From positions 15,001 through 52,121 of the forward strand of contig JAJDGJ010000005.1 of the NCBI GenBank assembly GCA_030265585.1: a stretch of 37,121 nt of DNA, given 5' to 3'. The position numbers and the translations under genes are program-made. Positions 1-10,174 of the stretch are shown in pieces (position 1 is the first letter of the stretch; each line of letters starts with the position of its first letter). The notes under the pieces are model-generated. The model was given only the letters and a program-made list of their open reading frames with translations, did not search any database and had not been told where the DNA came from. Source of the stretch: Erysipelotrichaceae bacterium OttesenSCG-928-M19. Its GTDB lineage: Bacteria > Bacillota_I > Bacilli_A > JAJDGJ01.

Positions 1-1926
<1,926 letters not shown>

Positions 1927-1973
1927 GCGTATATTCTATTATCTAGTTTTGAAAGATAAATCTTTCAAAAGCA

Positions 1974-2084
1974 GTCTGGTGGCGAAGGCAAAATGGACAC
2001 ACCTGTACCCATACCGAACACAGAAGTTAAGCATTTTAGCGCCGAAGGTAGTACTTAAGTGCGAGAATAGGACGTCGCCAGGCA
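1974..2084 (+). rRNA. 5S ribosomal RNA
   Basis: A 5S gene of about 111 nt lies some 47 nt after the 23S gene. It begins GTCTGGTGGCGAAGGC and ends GACGTCGCCAGGC, so the two ends pair as the terminal helix. The internal CCATACCGAACACAGAAGTT segment is the classic conserved 5S loop. A terminator follows at once, so no tRNA genes follow in this rrn operon. Confidence 0.96.
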
Positions 2085-2085
2085 A

Positions 2086-2120
2086 AATCAAAGATAGCTT
2101 TCGCTATCTTTTTTTGATTA
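2086..2120 (+). terminator. rrn operon intrinsic terminator
   Basis: The stem AAGATAGC / GCTATCTT encloses a 4-nt loop and extends outward through ATCA/TGAT, with a run of T on the 3' side. It starts right after the 5S gene and ends 20 nt before the tsaE start codon. Confidence 0.9.
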
Positions 2121-2139
2121 TAAAAAGGAGTGTAATATT

Positions 2140-2616
2140 ATGCAAAAACTAAAGCTTAAGATTAAAAATCTTGTTGAGATGGAAGAATTAGCACAATCAC
2201 TTGCCTTGTATTTTAATGAGCAGCCAGGTATTATTTTTTTAGATGGTGATTTAGGTGCTGGTAAAACAACTTTTACACAATTCTTTGCTAAAGAAATTGG
2301 TGTCCAGGAAGTTGTTACGTCACCTACTTTCAATATTTTTAAAAGATATCAAGGCTCTAAGCGTTATTTAAACCATTTTGATTTATATCGAATAAAGGAT
2401 AACGTTTATGATCAAGGATTTGAAGAGTATTGGGATTCTATGGAAGATATAACGATTATTGAATGGTCTAAGTATCTGCCAAATGAATTTAAATCGTTAG
2501 CAAACCTTCATCTGACAATAAAAATTATTGATGAAGATAAGCGAGAAATTGCTGTTCTTGCAAAGAATTCAATTATTCTATTTTTAGAAGAGAACAATGA
2601 TGAATTTATATATTGA
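2140..2616 (+). CDS. tsaE: TsaE, tRNA t6A37 biosynthesis P-loop ATPase
   Basis: TsaE is the ATPase subunit that, with TsaB and TsaD, transfers threonylcarbamoyl to A37 of ANN-decoding tRNAs in the cytoplasm. The 158-residue product has the family's Walker A motif GDLGAGKTT at about residues 36-44, a TSPTF switch-like motif near 65, and the HFDLYRI segment in the middle, all typical of YjeE/YdiB. A good Shine-Dalgarno (AAGGAG) precedes the ATG. The next three genes are tsaB, rimI and tsaD, the same order as Bacillus ydiB-ydiC-ydiD-ydiE. The gene sits right behind the rrn terminator, and no strong separate promoter is visible. Confidence 0.95.
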   Translation: MQKLKLKIKNLVEMEELAQSLALYFNEQPGIIFLDGDLGAGKTTFTQFFAKEIGVQEVVTSPTFNIFKRYQGSKRYLNHFDLYRIKDNVYDQGFEEYWDSMEDITIIEWSKYLPNEFKSLANLHLTIKIIDEDKREIAVLAKNSIILFLEENNDEFIY

Positions 2617-3136
2617 TACATCAAGCAGCTATTTAATTTTTAGTTTATTTGATAAAAAAGTTAAAGACTATCATCTAATTGAGACCAATAAAAATCAATC
2701 AGAGATTTTTATAGAAAGTTTGAATACTTTTTTAAACAACAATAATATTACTCTTAAAGATATTAACAATTTTTTCTTTGCTCGTGGTCCAGGAAGTTTT
2801 ACTGGAATAAGAGTTGGTTTAACATTTGCAAAAGCATTAAAAAGTTCAGGATATAACAATATCTATACTATTAGTTCATTGGAAGTTTTAATGAATGATT
2901 TTAGTTATTCTCAAGCAATTATTGATGCGCGAGGTCAAAAATATTACTATCAAGAAGTAAAAAACGAAGTGTTTTCTCAACCTAAGATTATTGAGACAGC
3001 TTCAATTACTAATTTGAATGATTATTGTACTTATGAAAATTCTTTAACTAAAATTATTGAAAATGTTGTTGAACTAGTTAAAATAGAACGCTACAGTTCT
3101 GATATTTATAGTGAGTATATAAAGGATGCTTTTTAA
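2597..3136 (+). CDS. tsaB: TsaB, t6A37 biosynthesis scaffold protein (short form)
   Basis: TsaB is an inactive ASKHA-fold paralogue of TsaD that dimerises with it and is needed for tRNA t6A formation. The N-terminal LYIDTSSS and the family motif GPGSFTGIRVG (about residues 64-74) identify it. The start overlaps the end of tsaE by 20 nt. A tandem ATGATG allows a start at 2597 or 2600. At 179 residues it is about 50 shorter than the roughly 230 of E. coli or Bacillus TsaB; the shortage is in the second subdomain, while the dimerising N-terminal half is intact. The reading frame is open and codon use matches the neighbours, so this looks like a reduced form and not a broken gene. Confidence 0.92.
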   Translation: MMNLYIDTSSSYLIFSLFDKKVKDYHLIETNKNQSEIFIESLNTFLNNNNITLKDINNFFFARGPGSFTGIRVGLTFAKALKSSGYNNIYTISSLEVLMNDFSYSQAIIDARGQKYYYQEVKNEVFSQPKIIETASITNLNDYCTYENSLTKIIENVVELVKIERYSSDIYSEYIKDAF

Positions 3137-3561
3137 TGAAATTACGTAATGCTACTAAGGATGATTTATTAGCAATTTTAAAGTTACATGATGTTTTATT
3201 TGATTACAAATATACTTATGATAATTATTTAATTGAATTGGATAATGAAATTAGTGATTTTATGGTTTTAGAGAACAATGGAATAATAATAGGTTATTTT
3301 ATTACACACACTGCTTTTGAGCAACTTGAGATTGTTATTATTGCAATTGCTAATGAATACCAAAGGTTAGGCTATGGTAAATTCTTTTTACAATATATTG
3401 ATTATCTAAAAAATAAAAGAGCTGCTACGGAGATCTTGATTGAAGTTTCAATTTTTAATGAGGTTGCAATTAATTTTTATCAAAAAAATGGTTTTAAATA
3501 TCTTACTCAAAGAGATGATTACTATAATAAAGGTAATCACGCTTTAGTATATCGAAAGTAA
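3136..3561 (+). CDS. rimI: RimI-like GNAT N-acetyltransferase
   Basis: A 141-residue GNAT-fold acetyltransferase, probably the ribosomal-protein S18-alanine N-acetyltransferase RimI. The acetyl-CoA pyrophosphate loop is visible as YQRLGYGKFF near residues 75-84, and the C-terminal NFYQKNGFKYL is the usual GNAT motif B end. The start codon overlaps the tsaB stop as TAATG, so translation is coupled. Position between tsaB and tsaD is the standard place for rimI in Firmicutes. Substrate is inferred from context only; GNAT proteins are diverse, so S18 specificity is not proven here. Confidence 0.85.
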   Translation: MKLRNATKDDLLAILKLHDVLFDYKYTYDNYLIELDNEISDFMVLENNGIIIGYFITHTAFEQLEIVIIAIANEYQRLGYGKFFLQYIDYLKNKRAATEILIEVSIFNEVAINFYQKNGFKYLTQRDDYYNKGNHALVYRK

Positions 3562-3575
3562 AAGGAGGTAATAAC

Positions 3576-4583
3576 ATGAATAAATGTATTCTTGCGATTG
3601 AGACATCGTGTGATGAAACAGCAATAGCTATTATGAGAAATAATGAGCTTTTAGCAAACGTTGTTTCTTCACAAATAAAAGACCATGAGTTTCATGGTGG
3701 TGTTATACCCGAATTAGCGTCTCGACTTCATCTTGACAACATAGATATTGTTTTTCAAAAAGCTTTAAAAGAAGCAAATATTTCTATTTCAGATATTTCA
3801 TTAATTGCAATCGTTAATGGGCCAGGATTAATTGGGGCTTTACATGTTGGAGTTGTTTTCGCCAAAGCACTTGCTTATATCAATAATATACCTCTTTTAC
3901 CTGTACATCATATTGCAGGGCATATTTATGCGAGTAATTTACTTGAAGAGTTTAATTTCCCTTTACTTGCTTTAGTTGTTTCTGGTGGTCATACTGAATT
4001 GGTTTTATTAAATGAACATTTAGACTTTAAAATATTAGGACAAACTTTAGATGATGCAATAGGTGAGTCATATGATAAAATTGCCCGTGTATTAGGTTTA
4101 GGATATCCAGGTGGACCAATTATTGATAAATTGGCCGCTTTAGGTAAAAATAACTATGATTTTCCTATTCCTTTAATGGATGATAGTTACAACTTTTCAT
4201 ATAGTGGTTTAAAATCAGCTGTAATTAATAAAGTTAATCAATTGAAGATGAAGCATGAATCTTATGAGAATGCTGATATAGCATGCTCTTTTCAGATTAG
4301 TGCCATTACGCCATTAATTCAAAAAACTTTGAAGGCTATCAAAGAATATCAGATAAATCACTTTGTATTAGCTGGTGGAGTAGCTGCTAATTCTTACTTA
4401 CGCAAAGAAATAACGACAGCAATTAACAAAGAGAATCCTAATGTTAAAGTAACTTTACCACCTTTATGGTGTTGTACTGATAATGCAGCAATGATTTGCT
4501 CGTTAGCATCATTTTATAATGAAGATTCTTATTTAAATAATTATCATTTTAGTGTGAATCCAAATATGAAGCTTGATAAATAG
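3576..4583 (+). CDS. tsaD: TsaD, tRNA N6-threonylcarbamoyladenosine(37) transferase
   Basis: Catalytic subunit of t6A37 synthesis, which moves the threonylcarbamoyl group from its AMP adduct to tRNA. The protein is 335 residues, the normal length. It shows AIETSCDET at the N-terminus (ATPase phosphate 1 motif), the HHIAGH metal-binding motif (residues 111-116), SGGHT near 147, SYSGLK in the middle, AGGVAAN near 265 and a C-terminal DNAAM. A strong AAAGGAGG ribosome-binding site lies just before the ATG, 14 nt after rimI. It is the last gene of the cluster; no clear terminator separates it from proS, which has its own promoter. Confidence 0.97.
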   Translation: MNKCILAIETSCDETAIAIMRNNELLANVVSSQIKDHEFHGGVIPELASRLHLDNIDIVFQKALKEANISISDISLIAIVNGPGLIGALHVGVVFAKALAYINNIPLLPVHHIAGHIYASNLLEEFNFPLLALVVSGGHTELVLLNEHLDFKILGQTLDDAIGESYDKIARVLGLGYPGGPIIDKLAALGKNNYDFPIPLMDDSYNFSYSGLKSAVINKVNQLKMKHESYENADIACSFQISAITPLIQKTLKAIKEYQINHFVLAGGVAANSYLRKEITTAINKENPNVKVTLPPLWCCTDNAAMICSLASFYNEDSYLNNYHFSVNPNMKLDK

Positions 4584-4617
4584 TAAGAATAATCTATAAA
4601 TAAAAGTGCTATTATGT

Positions 4618-4623
4618 TATAAT
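4618..4623 (+). promoter_or_regulatory. Extended -10 promoter for proS operon
   Basis: TATAAT preceded by TGT (TGnTATAAT, an extended -10). No good -35 is seen at 17 nt upstream. The start would lie about 25-30 nt before the proS ATG, too close for a T-box leader. The promoter likely drives the long unit from proS to the Nif3-like gene. Confidence 0.65.
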
Positions 4624-4654
4624 ATACTGGTATTAAGAAAGGGAAGATAAATCG

Positions 4655-6364
4655 ATGAAACAGAGTTTAATGTTTATTCCGACCTCAAGAAAAGAAATTG
4701 ATGAAGATGTAACTTCAAAATCATATTTATTGATGCAAAAAGCAGGAATGATTAAACAAGTAGCAGCAGGTGTTTATACATATTTACCACTTGCTAATAT
4801 AATATTAAAGAAAATAGAAGCAATTACTCGTGAAGAGCTTGCTAAAATAGATTGTGTTGAGTTGTTGATGCCAACACTGCAACCTAAAGAATTATGGGAT
4901 GAATCAGGACGTTGGAATAAATATGGTCCAGAGTTAATGAGATTACAAGATCGTCATGGTCGTGACTTTTGTCTAGGGCCTACTCATGAAGAAATCATTA
5001 CTTCTGCTATTCGTGATCATATTAAATCATGGCGTGCTTTGCCTCTTTCTGTCTATCAAATACAAACAAAATTTCGTGATGAAAAAAGACCACGTTTTGG
5101 TTTAATGCGTTCTCGTGAGTTCATTATGAAAGATGCTTATTCTTTTCATACTGATTTTGCTGATTTAGGATTGTTTTATGATAAAATGTCACTAACATAT
5201 GAAAATATTTTCAAACGTTGTGGTCTTAACACGATCAAAGTTAGCGCTGATAATGGCGCTATTGGTGGCTCTGATTCAACTGAGTTTATGTCGATATCTG
5301 AAGTTGGAGAAGACACTTTAGTCTATTGTAAACATTGTGATTATCAGGCTAATTTGGAAAAAGCTGTGGCTATTTATGATGAGGCAAAACTTGAAGAGGA
5401 TCTTAAAGATTTAGAGTTTATAGATACACCTAATGTAGCCAGTATTGCTGAAATATCAGAGTTTTTAGGCTATAATCCTAATCGTACAGCTAAATATATT
5501 ACTTATTTCGATGAGCTTGCTAAACAATACTATTTAGTTGTTTGTCCTGGTAATTATGAGATCAATGAAACTAAACTTGCTAATTTAATAGGGGCAAGTG
5601 AACTTAGGTTATTAGATGATGAAGAAATAAAAGAACAAGGTTTAATTAAAGGTTTTATTGGAGCTGTCAATCTAGAAACAAAAGATAAATTCAAACTTGT
5701 TGTTGATGAATCAGTTGCTAAATTAAAGAATCATACAGCTGGAGGTAACATGGTAGATAAGCATTATATTAATGTTAATTATCCTCGTGACTATCAAGCT
5801 GATTTTATTGGTGATATTAAAGAAGTAGCTTCAGGTGATTTATGTCACTGTGGTCATGAGTTAGTCTTTGCTAAAGGTATTGAAGTAGGTCATATTTTCA
5901 AATTAGGGGATATTTATTCAACAGCAATGCGCTGTACATATTTAGATCAAAATCAAAAAGAAGTACCTATGCAAATGGGTAGTTATGGGATTGGTATTTC
6001 AAGAATTCTAATGGCTGTTGTTGAAAGTCATGCTCAGAATAATTCTGAAATTATTTGGCCAAAAGAACTTCAACCATTTGATGTCCATCTTCTTGTTGTT
6101 GATATTAAAAAGGAAGAACAAACTAAACTTGCTCAAGAAATTTATGATTTGTTAATTGCCAATAATATTAGTGTACTATATGATGATCGTGCTGAGCGCA
6201 TTGGTTCTAAATTTGCTGATAGTGATTTAATTGGTATTAAAAATCGAATTGTTGTTGGTAAAAAGGCTAGTGATGGTTTAGTAGAGTTTTTAAATAGAGC
6301 AACACAAGAACAACACGATATTGAAATTAAAGATGTCATGACATTAGTTAATGATAATCAATAA
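4655..6364 (+). CDS. proS: Prolyl-tRNA synthetase (bacterial type)
   Basis: Class II aminoacyl-tRNA synthetase that charges tRNA-Pro. The 569 residues match the bacterial form carrying the editing (INS) domain inserted between motifs 2 and 3. Class II motif 2 is visible around residue 138 (FRDEKRPRFGLMRSREF), followed by MKDAYSF. The middle (about 230-390) is the YbaK-like editing insertion, and GSYGIGISR near 445 is motif 3. The C-terminal anticodon-binding domain contains DDRAERIGSKFADSDLIG. It is the first gene of a long co-directional block and ends 11 nt before the TPR-like gene. Confidence 0.97.
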   Translation: MKQSLMFIPTSRKEIDEDVTSKSYLLMQKAGMIKQVAAGVYTYLPLANIILKKIEAITREELAKIDCVELLMPTLQPKELWDESGRWNKYGPELMRLQDRHGRDFCLGPTHEEIITSAIRDHIKSWRALPLSVYQIQTKFRDEKRPRFGLMRSREFIMKDAYSFHTDFADLGLFYDKMSLTYENIFKRCGLNTIKVSADNGAIGGSDSTEFMSISEVGEDTLVYCKHCDYQANLEKAVAIYDEAKLEEDLKDLEFIDTPNVASIAEISEFLGYNPNRTAKYITYFDELAKQYYLVVCPGNYEINETKLANLIGASELRLLDDEEIKEQGLIKGFIGAVNLETKDKFKLVVDESVAKLKNHTAGGNMVDKHYINVNYPRDYQADFIGDIKEVASGDLCHCGHELVFAKGIEVGHIFKLGDIYSTAMRCTYLDQNQKEVPMQMGSYGIGISRILMAVVESHAQNNSEIIWPKELQPFDVHLLVVDIKKEEQTKLAQEIYDLLIANNISVLYDDRAERIGSKFADSDLIGIKNRIVVGKKASDGLVEFLNRATQEQHDIEIKDVMTLVNDNQ

Positions 6365-6375
6365 GAGGTAAATTA

Positions 6376-7311
6376 ATGGAAGAAATATACAAATTAATTG
6401 ATGAAAGAAAATACGATGAAGCGTTAAAAAAATTATTAGTGTTACCTGATAATTACTTATTAAAAGCACAGTGTCTTTATGAATTAGAAAGATATAATGA
6501 GCTTGTTAGTTTCTTTGAACAGATTAATGAAATGATAGAAAATGACTATTTTGAAGTATTAGGTTATTATATATTAGCGCTTATTAAATTAGAAGATTAT
6601 GATAAAGCTTTGAATATGATTAATGATGAACTGGCAATGCCATATGTTCAAGAAGATTATTACGAAGTCTTGAATAATCTCTACGATGATGTTTTAGCTC
6701 AAAAACAGGCTTTCTTAGTTGATAACAATGCATATGACATAAGACTTGATGATGAAACAATTGAGCATATTTTGCTTGACCATGATAATTATGATGAGCA
6801 ATTAGATGTTATTATGCGTTTAGAAGACTATAATATTCGCAAGCTTTTACCTATTATAGAAACTTTCTTAGTTAATGATAATTCTCTTGTTTTAAAGACC
6901 TTTATTTTAGAGCTACTTGTAAAACAACAAATTAATGAAGCTGTTCTTGTGAATAAAAATGGATTTGAATATGAGTTTTTGCCTAATGCTAATTTACTAG
7001 TCTTTCAAGATTTAAACTATTTAAAAATTAGGGATTTATTAGAAGTACATCTAGCAAAACAACCTAGTTTTTTAGAAATGTGCTATGATATTTTAGATTT
7101 GGTAGTATATATTATTTATCCTGAAATAATTAGTGAAGATGAAACATATTTGGCTGCCTTAATAGAATATTATGTGTTTTCATTAAATAGTGAGGAGTTA
7201 ATGACAGATTTTACTAGATATTATCAAATTGATTTATCATTTGTTGAAAGTAATCTTAGTGAATTAATTAATATTTTGGAAAGTGAAGAGAAATATGGGA
7301 GTCTAATATGA
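6376..7311 (+). CDS. TPR-like helical protein of unknown function
   Basis: I cannot give this 311-residue protein a function. It is acidic and almost wholly helical. The first 90 residues look like two or three degenerate tetratricopeptide repeats (YDEALKKLL, YNELVSFFEQ, YDKALNMIND), consistent with a protein-binding scaffold. No signal peptide or membrane segment is seen. The pattern recalls short TPR-like proteins of Mollicutes and related Firmicutes (possibly the DUF3196 type, unverified). The stop overlaps the ybeY start as ATGA, so it is translationally coupled to an rRNA-maturation factor, which suggests a link to ribosome assembly. That link is context only. Confidence 0.8.
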   Translation: MEEIYKLIDERKYDEALKKLLVLPDNYLLKAQCLYELERYNELVSFFEQINEMIENDYFEVLGYYILALIKLEDYDKALNMINDELAMPYVQEDYYEVLNNLYDDVLAQKQAFLVDNNAYDIRLDDETIEHILLDHDNYDEQLDVIMRLEDYNIRKLLPIIETFLVNDNSLVLKTFILELLVKQQINEAVLVNKNGFEYEFLPNANLLVFQDLNYLKIRDLLEVHLAKQPSFLEMCYDILDLVVYIIYPEIISEDETYLAALIEYYVFSLNSEELMTDFTRYYQIDLSFVESNLSELINILESEEKYGSLI

Positions 7312-7739
7312 TAACAATTAATTTTATTAATGAATATCAAAATGAATATAATATATACGAAACACTTTTTAATGAATTAGCTATAAAAGCTTATCAACAT
7401 TTGAAATTAGTTGATAATTATGAAATTAGTGTTACTTTAGTCAGCAATGAAGTAATTCATCAAATGAATCGAGAATATCGCAATAAAGATTATATTACTG
7501 ATGTTATTTCCTTTGAAAATGATTTACAATATAGTTTTGAAGATGATTTAGATTTAGGTGATGTTTTTATTAGTGTAGCTAAAGCTATTGAGCAAGCTAA
7601 TGAATATCAACATTCTCTAAAAAGAGAGCTGTGCTTTCTTTTTGTGCATGGTTTGTTACATTGTTTAGGTTATGATCATCAAGATGAAGAATCAGAAAAA
7701 GAAATGTTTAAATTACAAGAGGTGATTTTAGATGCCTAA
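7308..7739 (+). CDS. ybeY: YbeY, endoribonuclease / rRNA maturation factor
   Basis: Zinc-dependent endoribonuclease involved in 16S rRNA 3' end maturation and ribosome quality control. The 143-residue protein carries the diagnostic HGLLHCLGYDH motif with zinc-ligand histidines H114, H118 and H124, preceded by the YRNKDYITDVISF segment that is also strongly conserved. The start overlaps the preceding stop (ATGA) and the end overlaps dgkA by 8 nt. The neighbours dgkA, cdd, era and recO are the classic Firmicute ybeY-era cluster. Confidence 0.96.
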   Translation: MITINFINEYQNEYNIYETLFNELAIKAYQHLKLVDNYEISVTLVSNEVIHQMNREYRNKDYITDVISFENDLQYSFEDDLDLGDVFISVAKAIEQANEYQHSLKRELCFLFVHGLLHCLGYDHQDEESEKEMFKLQEVILDA

Positions 7740-8130
7740 AAACAACCATAATAATATTCAAAATAAAAGTTTTATTTATCAAAATATTATTAAATTTAAA
7801 GTTGCTTTCAAAGGTTTGAAAATTGTTTTTTTAGAAGAATCAAGTTTTAGATATCAATTTATTATTTTATTATTGACGATAAGTTTAGGTTTTTTGGTTG
7901 GACTATCGAAAATGGAATGGATTGCTATTGCTTTTGCGACAATAATTGTTTTTACATTTGAAGTAATGAATACTGCTATTGAGAATATTATTGATTTAGT
8001 TAGTCCAGAATATAATGTATTAGCAGGAAAAATAAAGGATATTAGTGCCGGTGCTGTTTTATTATCGACAATTGGTGCTGTTATTATAGGAATTATAATC
8101 TTCTATCCAAAAATTATTAATTTTATTTAG
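7732..8130 (+). CDS. dgkA: Undecaprenol/diacylglycerol kinase, DgkA family
   Basis: Small integral membrane kinase; in Gram-positives this family phosphorylates undecaprenol, feeding lipid carrier for cell-wall synthesis. The 132 residues have a basic, cytosolic N-terminus, about three membrane spans (roughly 44-60, 64-82 and 107-128), and the catalytic motif EVMNTAIENIIDL followed by KDISAGAVLL, which is diagnostic. It starts inside the last codons of ybeY. Substrate preference for undecaprenol is from family knowledge of Gram-positive members. Confidence 0.94.
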   Translation: MPKNNHNNIQNKSFIYQNIIKFKVAFKGLKIVFLEESSFRYQFIILLLTISLGFLVGLSKMEWIAIAFATIIVFTFEVMNTAIENIIDLVSPEYNVLAGKIKDISAGAVLLSTIGAVIIGIIIFYPKIINFI

Positions 8131-8145
8131 GGAGGGTCTATTAAA

Positions 8146-8562
8146 ATGGCTGATAAAATAAGAGAGACATTGTTTAATTTAAGTTATAAAGCTTATCATA
8201 ATGCTTATGCACCTTATTCGAAGTTTAATGTGGGTGCAGCTTTAATTACACATGATCAAAAAGCCTTTGTTGGGGCTAACATTGAAAATGCAGCATATGG
8301 CTCAAGTATGTGTGCTGAGCGTGTTTGTATTTACAGTGCTTATGCTAATGGTGTTAAAAAGGACGATATAATTGGTTTTGCTGTTATTTCAGATAATAAA
8401 GAACCAAGTATGCCTTGTGGTGCTTGTCGTCAAGTATTAAATGAATTATTGAATGATGATGTTGTTATTTATGTTTTTAATCTTGAAGGAGATTGTATTG
8501 AAACTAACATTGCAACTTTACTACCATATGCTTTTGATGAGACTGACTTAAAAAATGTTTAA
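8146..8562 (+). CDS. cdd: Cytidine deaminase
   Basis: Converts cytidine and deoxycytidine to uridine and deoxyuridine in pyrimidine salvage. The 138-residue size fits the homotetrameric class. The zinc site is complete: C56-A-E58 (CAE, glutamate as proton shuttle) and P90-CGAC with C91 and C94. The substrate-binding FNVGAAL and NIENAAYG segments are also present. A GGGAGGG ribosome-binding site precedes the ATG. The gene overlaps era by 8 nt. Confidence 0.97.
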   Translation: MADKIRETLFNLSYKAYHNAYAPYSKFNVGAALITHDQKAFVGANIENAAYGSSMCAERVCIYSAYANGVKKDDIIGFAVISDNKEPSMPCGACRQVLNELLNDDVVIYVFNLEGDCIETNIATLLPYAFDETDLKNV

Positions 8563-9454
8563 ATCAGGTTTTGTTGCAATAGTTGGTCGTCCTAATGTAG
8601 GTAAATCAACATTATTGAATAGTTTTCTAAAACATAAAGTTGCGATTATGTCCAATAAACCACAGACAACAAGAAATAAGATTCAAGGTATTTATACTGA
8701 TGATGAGGCACAAATTATTTTTATTGATACACCTGGGATTCATAAACCAAAAAGCAATCTTTCAACTTTTATGAATAAAAGTGCGTATAGTGCGACTAAT
8801 GATGTTGAAATCATTTTATTTTTAACGAATATTGATCAACCGATGTCAACTGGTGATAAAATGATTATTGATAATTTAAGAAATAGTTCTTCTAAGGTTT
8901 TCTTAGTATTAAATAAGATCGATTTAGTTAGTAAAGAGTATTTGTTTAATTATTTAAATGAGTTATCTCAAGAATATCAAGATATTTTCACAGAGATTAT
9001 CCCAATATCTGCTAAAAATAAAAATAATACTGATCACTTATTAGCTGTAATTAAAGATAATCTTAATGAAGGAATTAAATATTATCCTGATGAGATGATT
9101 AGTGATCATCCTGAACAATTTATTTTTAAAGAAATAATAAGAGAAAAGATTTTAATGTTAACTGGTGAAGAGATACCGCATTCCATTGCTGTAACAATTG
9201 ATAATGTTAAAAGAAAGAAGGATGAATCATTATTAATTCAAGCAACAATTATTGTTGAACGAGAGTCACAAAAAGGAATAATAATCGGAAAAAATGGTGC
9301 TAAATTAAAAGAAATAGGTATTCTAGCACGCGAAGAACTAGAGCTTATTTTAGGTTCGAAGATTTATTTAGAAACATTTGTCAAAGTCGAAAAGAATTGG
9401 CGAAATCGCCAGTTTCAATTAAATGAGTTTGGTTATAATGATGAAGATTACTAA
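8555..9454 (+). CDS. era: Era, ribosome-assembly GTPase
   Basis: GTPase that binds the 3' end of 16S rRNA during 30S maturation. The 299-residue product has the G1 loop GRPNVGKST (about 11-19), the G2 TTR in KPQTTRNKIQG, G3 DTPG near 61-64, G4 NKID near 122-125, and a C-terminal KH RNA-binding domain with IIGKNGAKLKEIG near 248-260. It overlaps the end of cdd and its own end overlaps recO by 14 nt or more. Confidence 0.97.
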   Translation: MFKSGFVAIVGRPNVGKSTLLNSFLKHKVAIMSNKPQTTRNKIQGIYTDDEAQIIFIDTPGIHKPKSNLSTFMNKSAYSATNDVEIILFLTNIDQPMSTGDKMIIDNLRNSSSKVFLVLNKIDLVSKEYLFNYLNELSQEYQDIFTEIIPISAKNKNNTDHLLAVIKDNLNEGIKYYPDEMISDHPEQFIFKEIIREKILMLTGEEIPHSIAVTIDNVKRKKDESLLIQATIIVERESQKGIIIGKNGAKLKEIGILAREELELILGSKIYLETFVKVEKNWRNRQFQLNEFGYNDEDY

Positions 9455-10163
9455 AGATTTACATGGTATCGTTATTAATACTTTAAAATATAAAACTAGT
9501 GATTTAATTGTTGATGTTTTTTGTCTAGAGTATGGTTTTATGCAATTATACGTTCGCGGTGCTCAAAAAACGACATCTAAATCATTTTATATTTTTCAAC
9601 TATTTAATATTATTACTTTTGATTTAAGTAAACTTAATCTGGATGAGTTATCAATATATAAAAGTGGAAGCATTGAACAAGTTTTTGATTTTACTAATTT
9701 AGATTATGATAAGATAAATATCGTTATGTTTGTAAATGAATTATTAAATCGTATTAAACGTTTATCTGATAATAATTATAATAATTATTATCAAGACATT
9801 ACAAGTTTTTTATCTGATATCCACACTACTAATCCATTTTATTTATTAAATTGGTTTCTATACCAATCTTTAGTTGTCTTAGGTTGTCAACCTACATTAG
9901 ACTGTTGTGTGGAATGTAATAAAGCATCAAAAATTGTGGCGTTTGATTTAATAAACAATGGATTTATTTGTCAAAATTGTTTTGATGGTAATTCCAAATA
10001 TCTTACTGATAAAAATATTTTGAATTATTTATATAAAATAAGTACTAAAGAAGAAATTGCAAATAATAGTCTTAATTATGATCGTGAGATTTTTAGAATA
10101 TTATTGGAAATGATTAATGAGAATGCTGGTGTATATTTGGAATCAGCAAAGTATATTTACTAG
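9441..10163 (+). CDS. recO: RecO, DNA repair mediator
   Basis: RecO works with RecR (and RecF) to load RecA on SSB-coated single-stranded DNA. The protein has an N-terminal OB fold (KDLHGIVINTLKYKTSD, a typical RecO opening), a helical middle, and a four-cysteine zinc finger CVEC...CQNC in the C-terminal part, as in many Gram-positive RecO proteins. No good ribosome-binding site is seen. Start codons in frame at 9423, 9438 and 9441 are possible; 9441 gives the usual N-terminal length (240 residues), so I chose it. Translation probably depends on coupling with era, whose end it overlaps. Confidence 0.9.
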   Translation: MKITKDLHGIVINTLKYKTSDLIVDVFCLEYGFMQLYVRGAQKTTSKSFYIFQLFNIITFDLSKLNLDELSIYKSGSIEQVFDFTNLDYDKINIVMFVNELLNRIKRLSDNNYNNYYQDITSFLSDIHTTNPFYLLNWFLYQSLVVLGCQPTLDCCVECNKASKIVAFDLINNGFICQNCFDGNSKYLTDKNILNYLYKISTKEEIANNSLNYDREIFRILLEMINENAGVYLESAKYIY

Positions 10164-10174
10164 GAGGTTACGTT

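Noticed and set aside
1927-1973. A tRNA gene between 23S and 5S rRNA
   Set aside because: The spacer is only 47 nt, too short for a tRNA and with no cloverleaf.
4584-4654. Possible T-box leader before proS
   Set aside because: The gap is only 71 nt, with the promoter about 25-30 nt from the start; no T-box core sequence is present.
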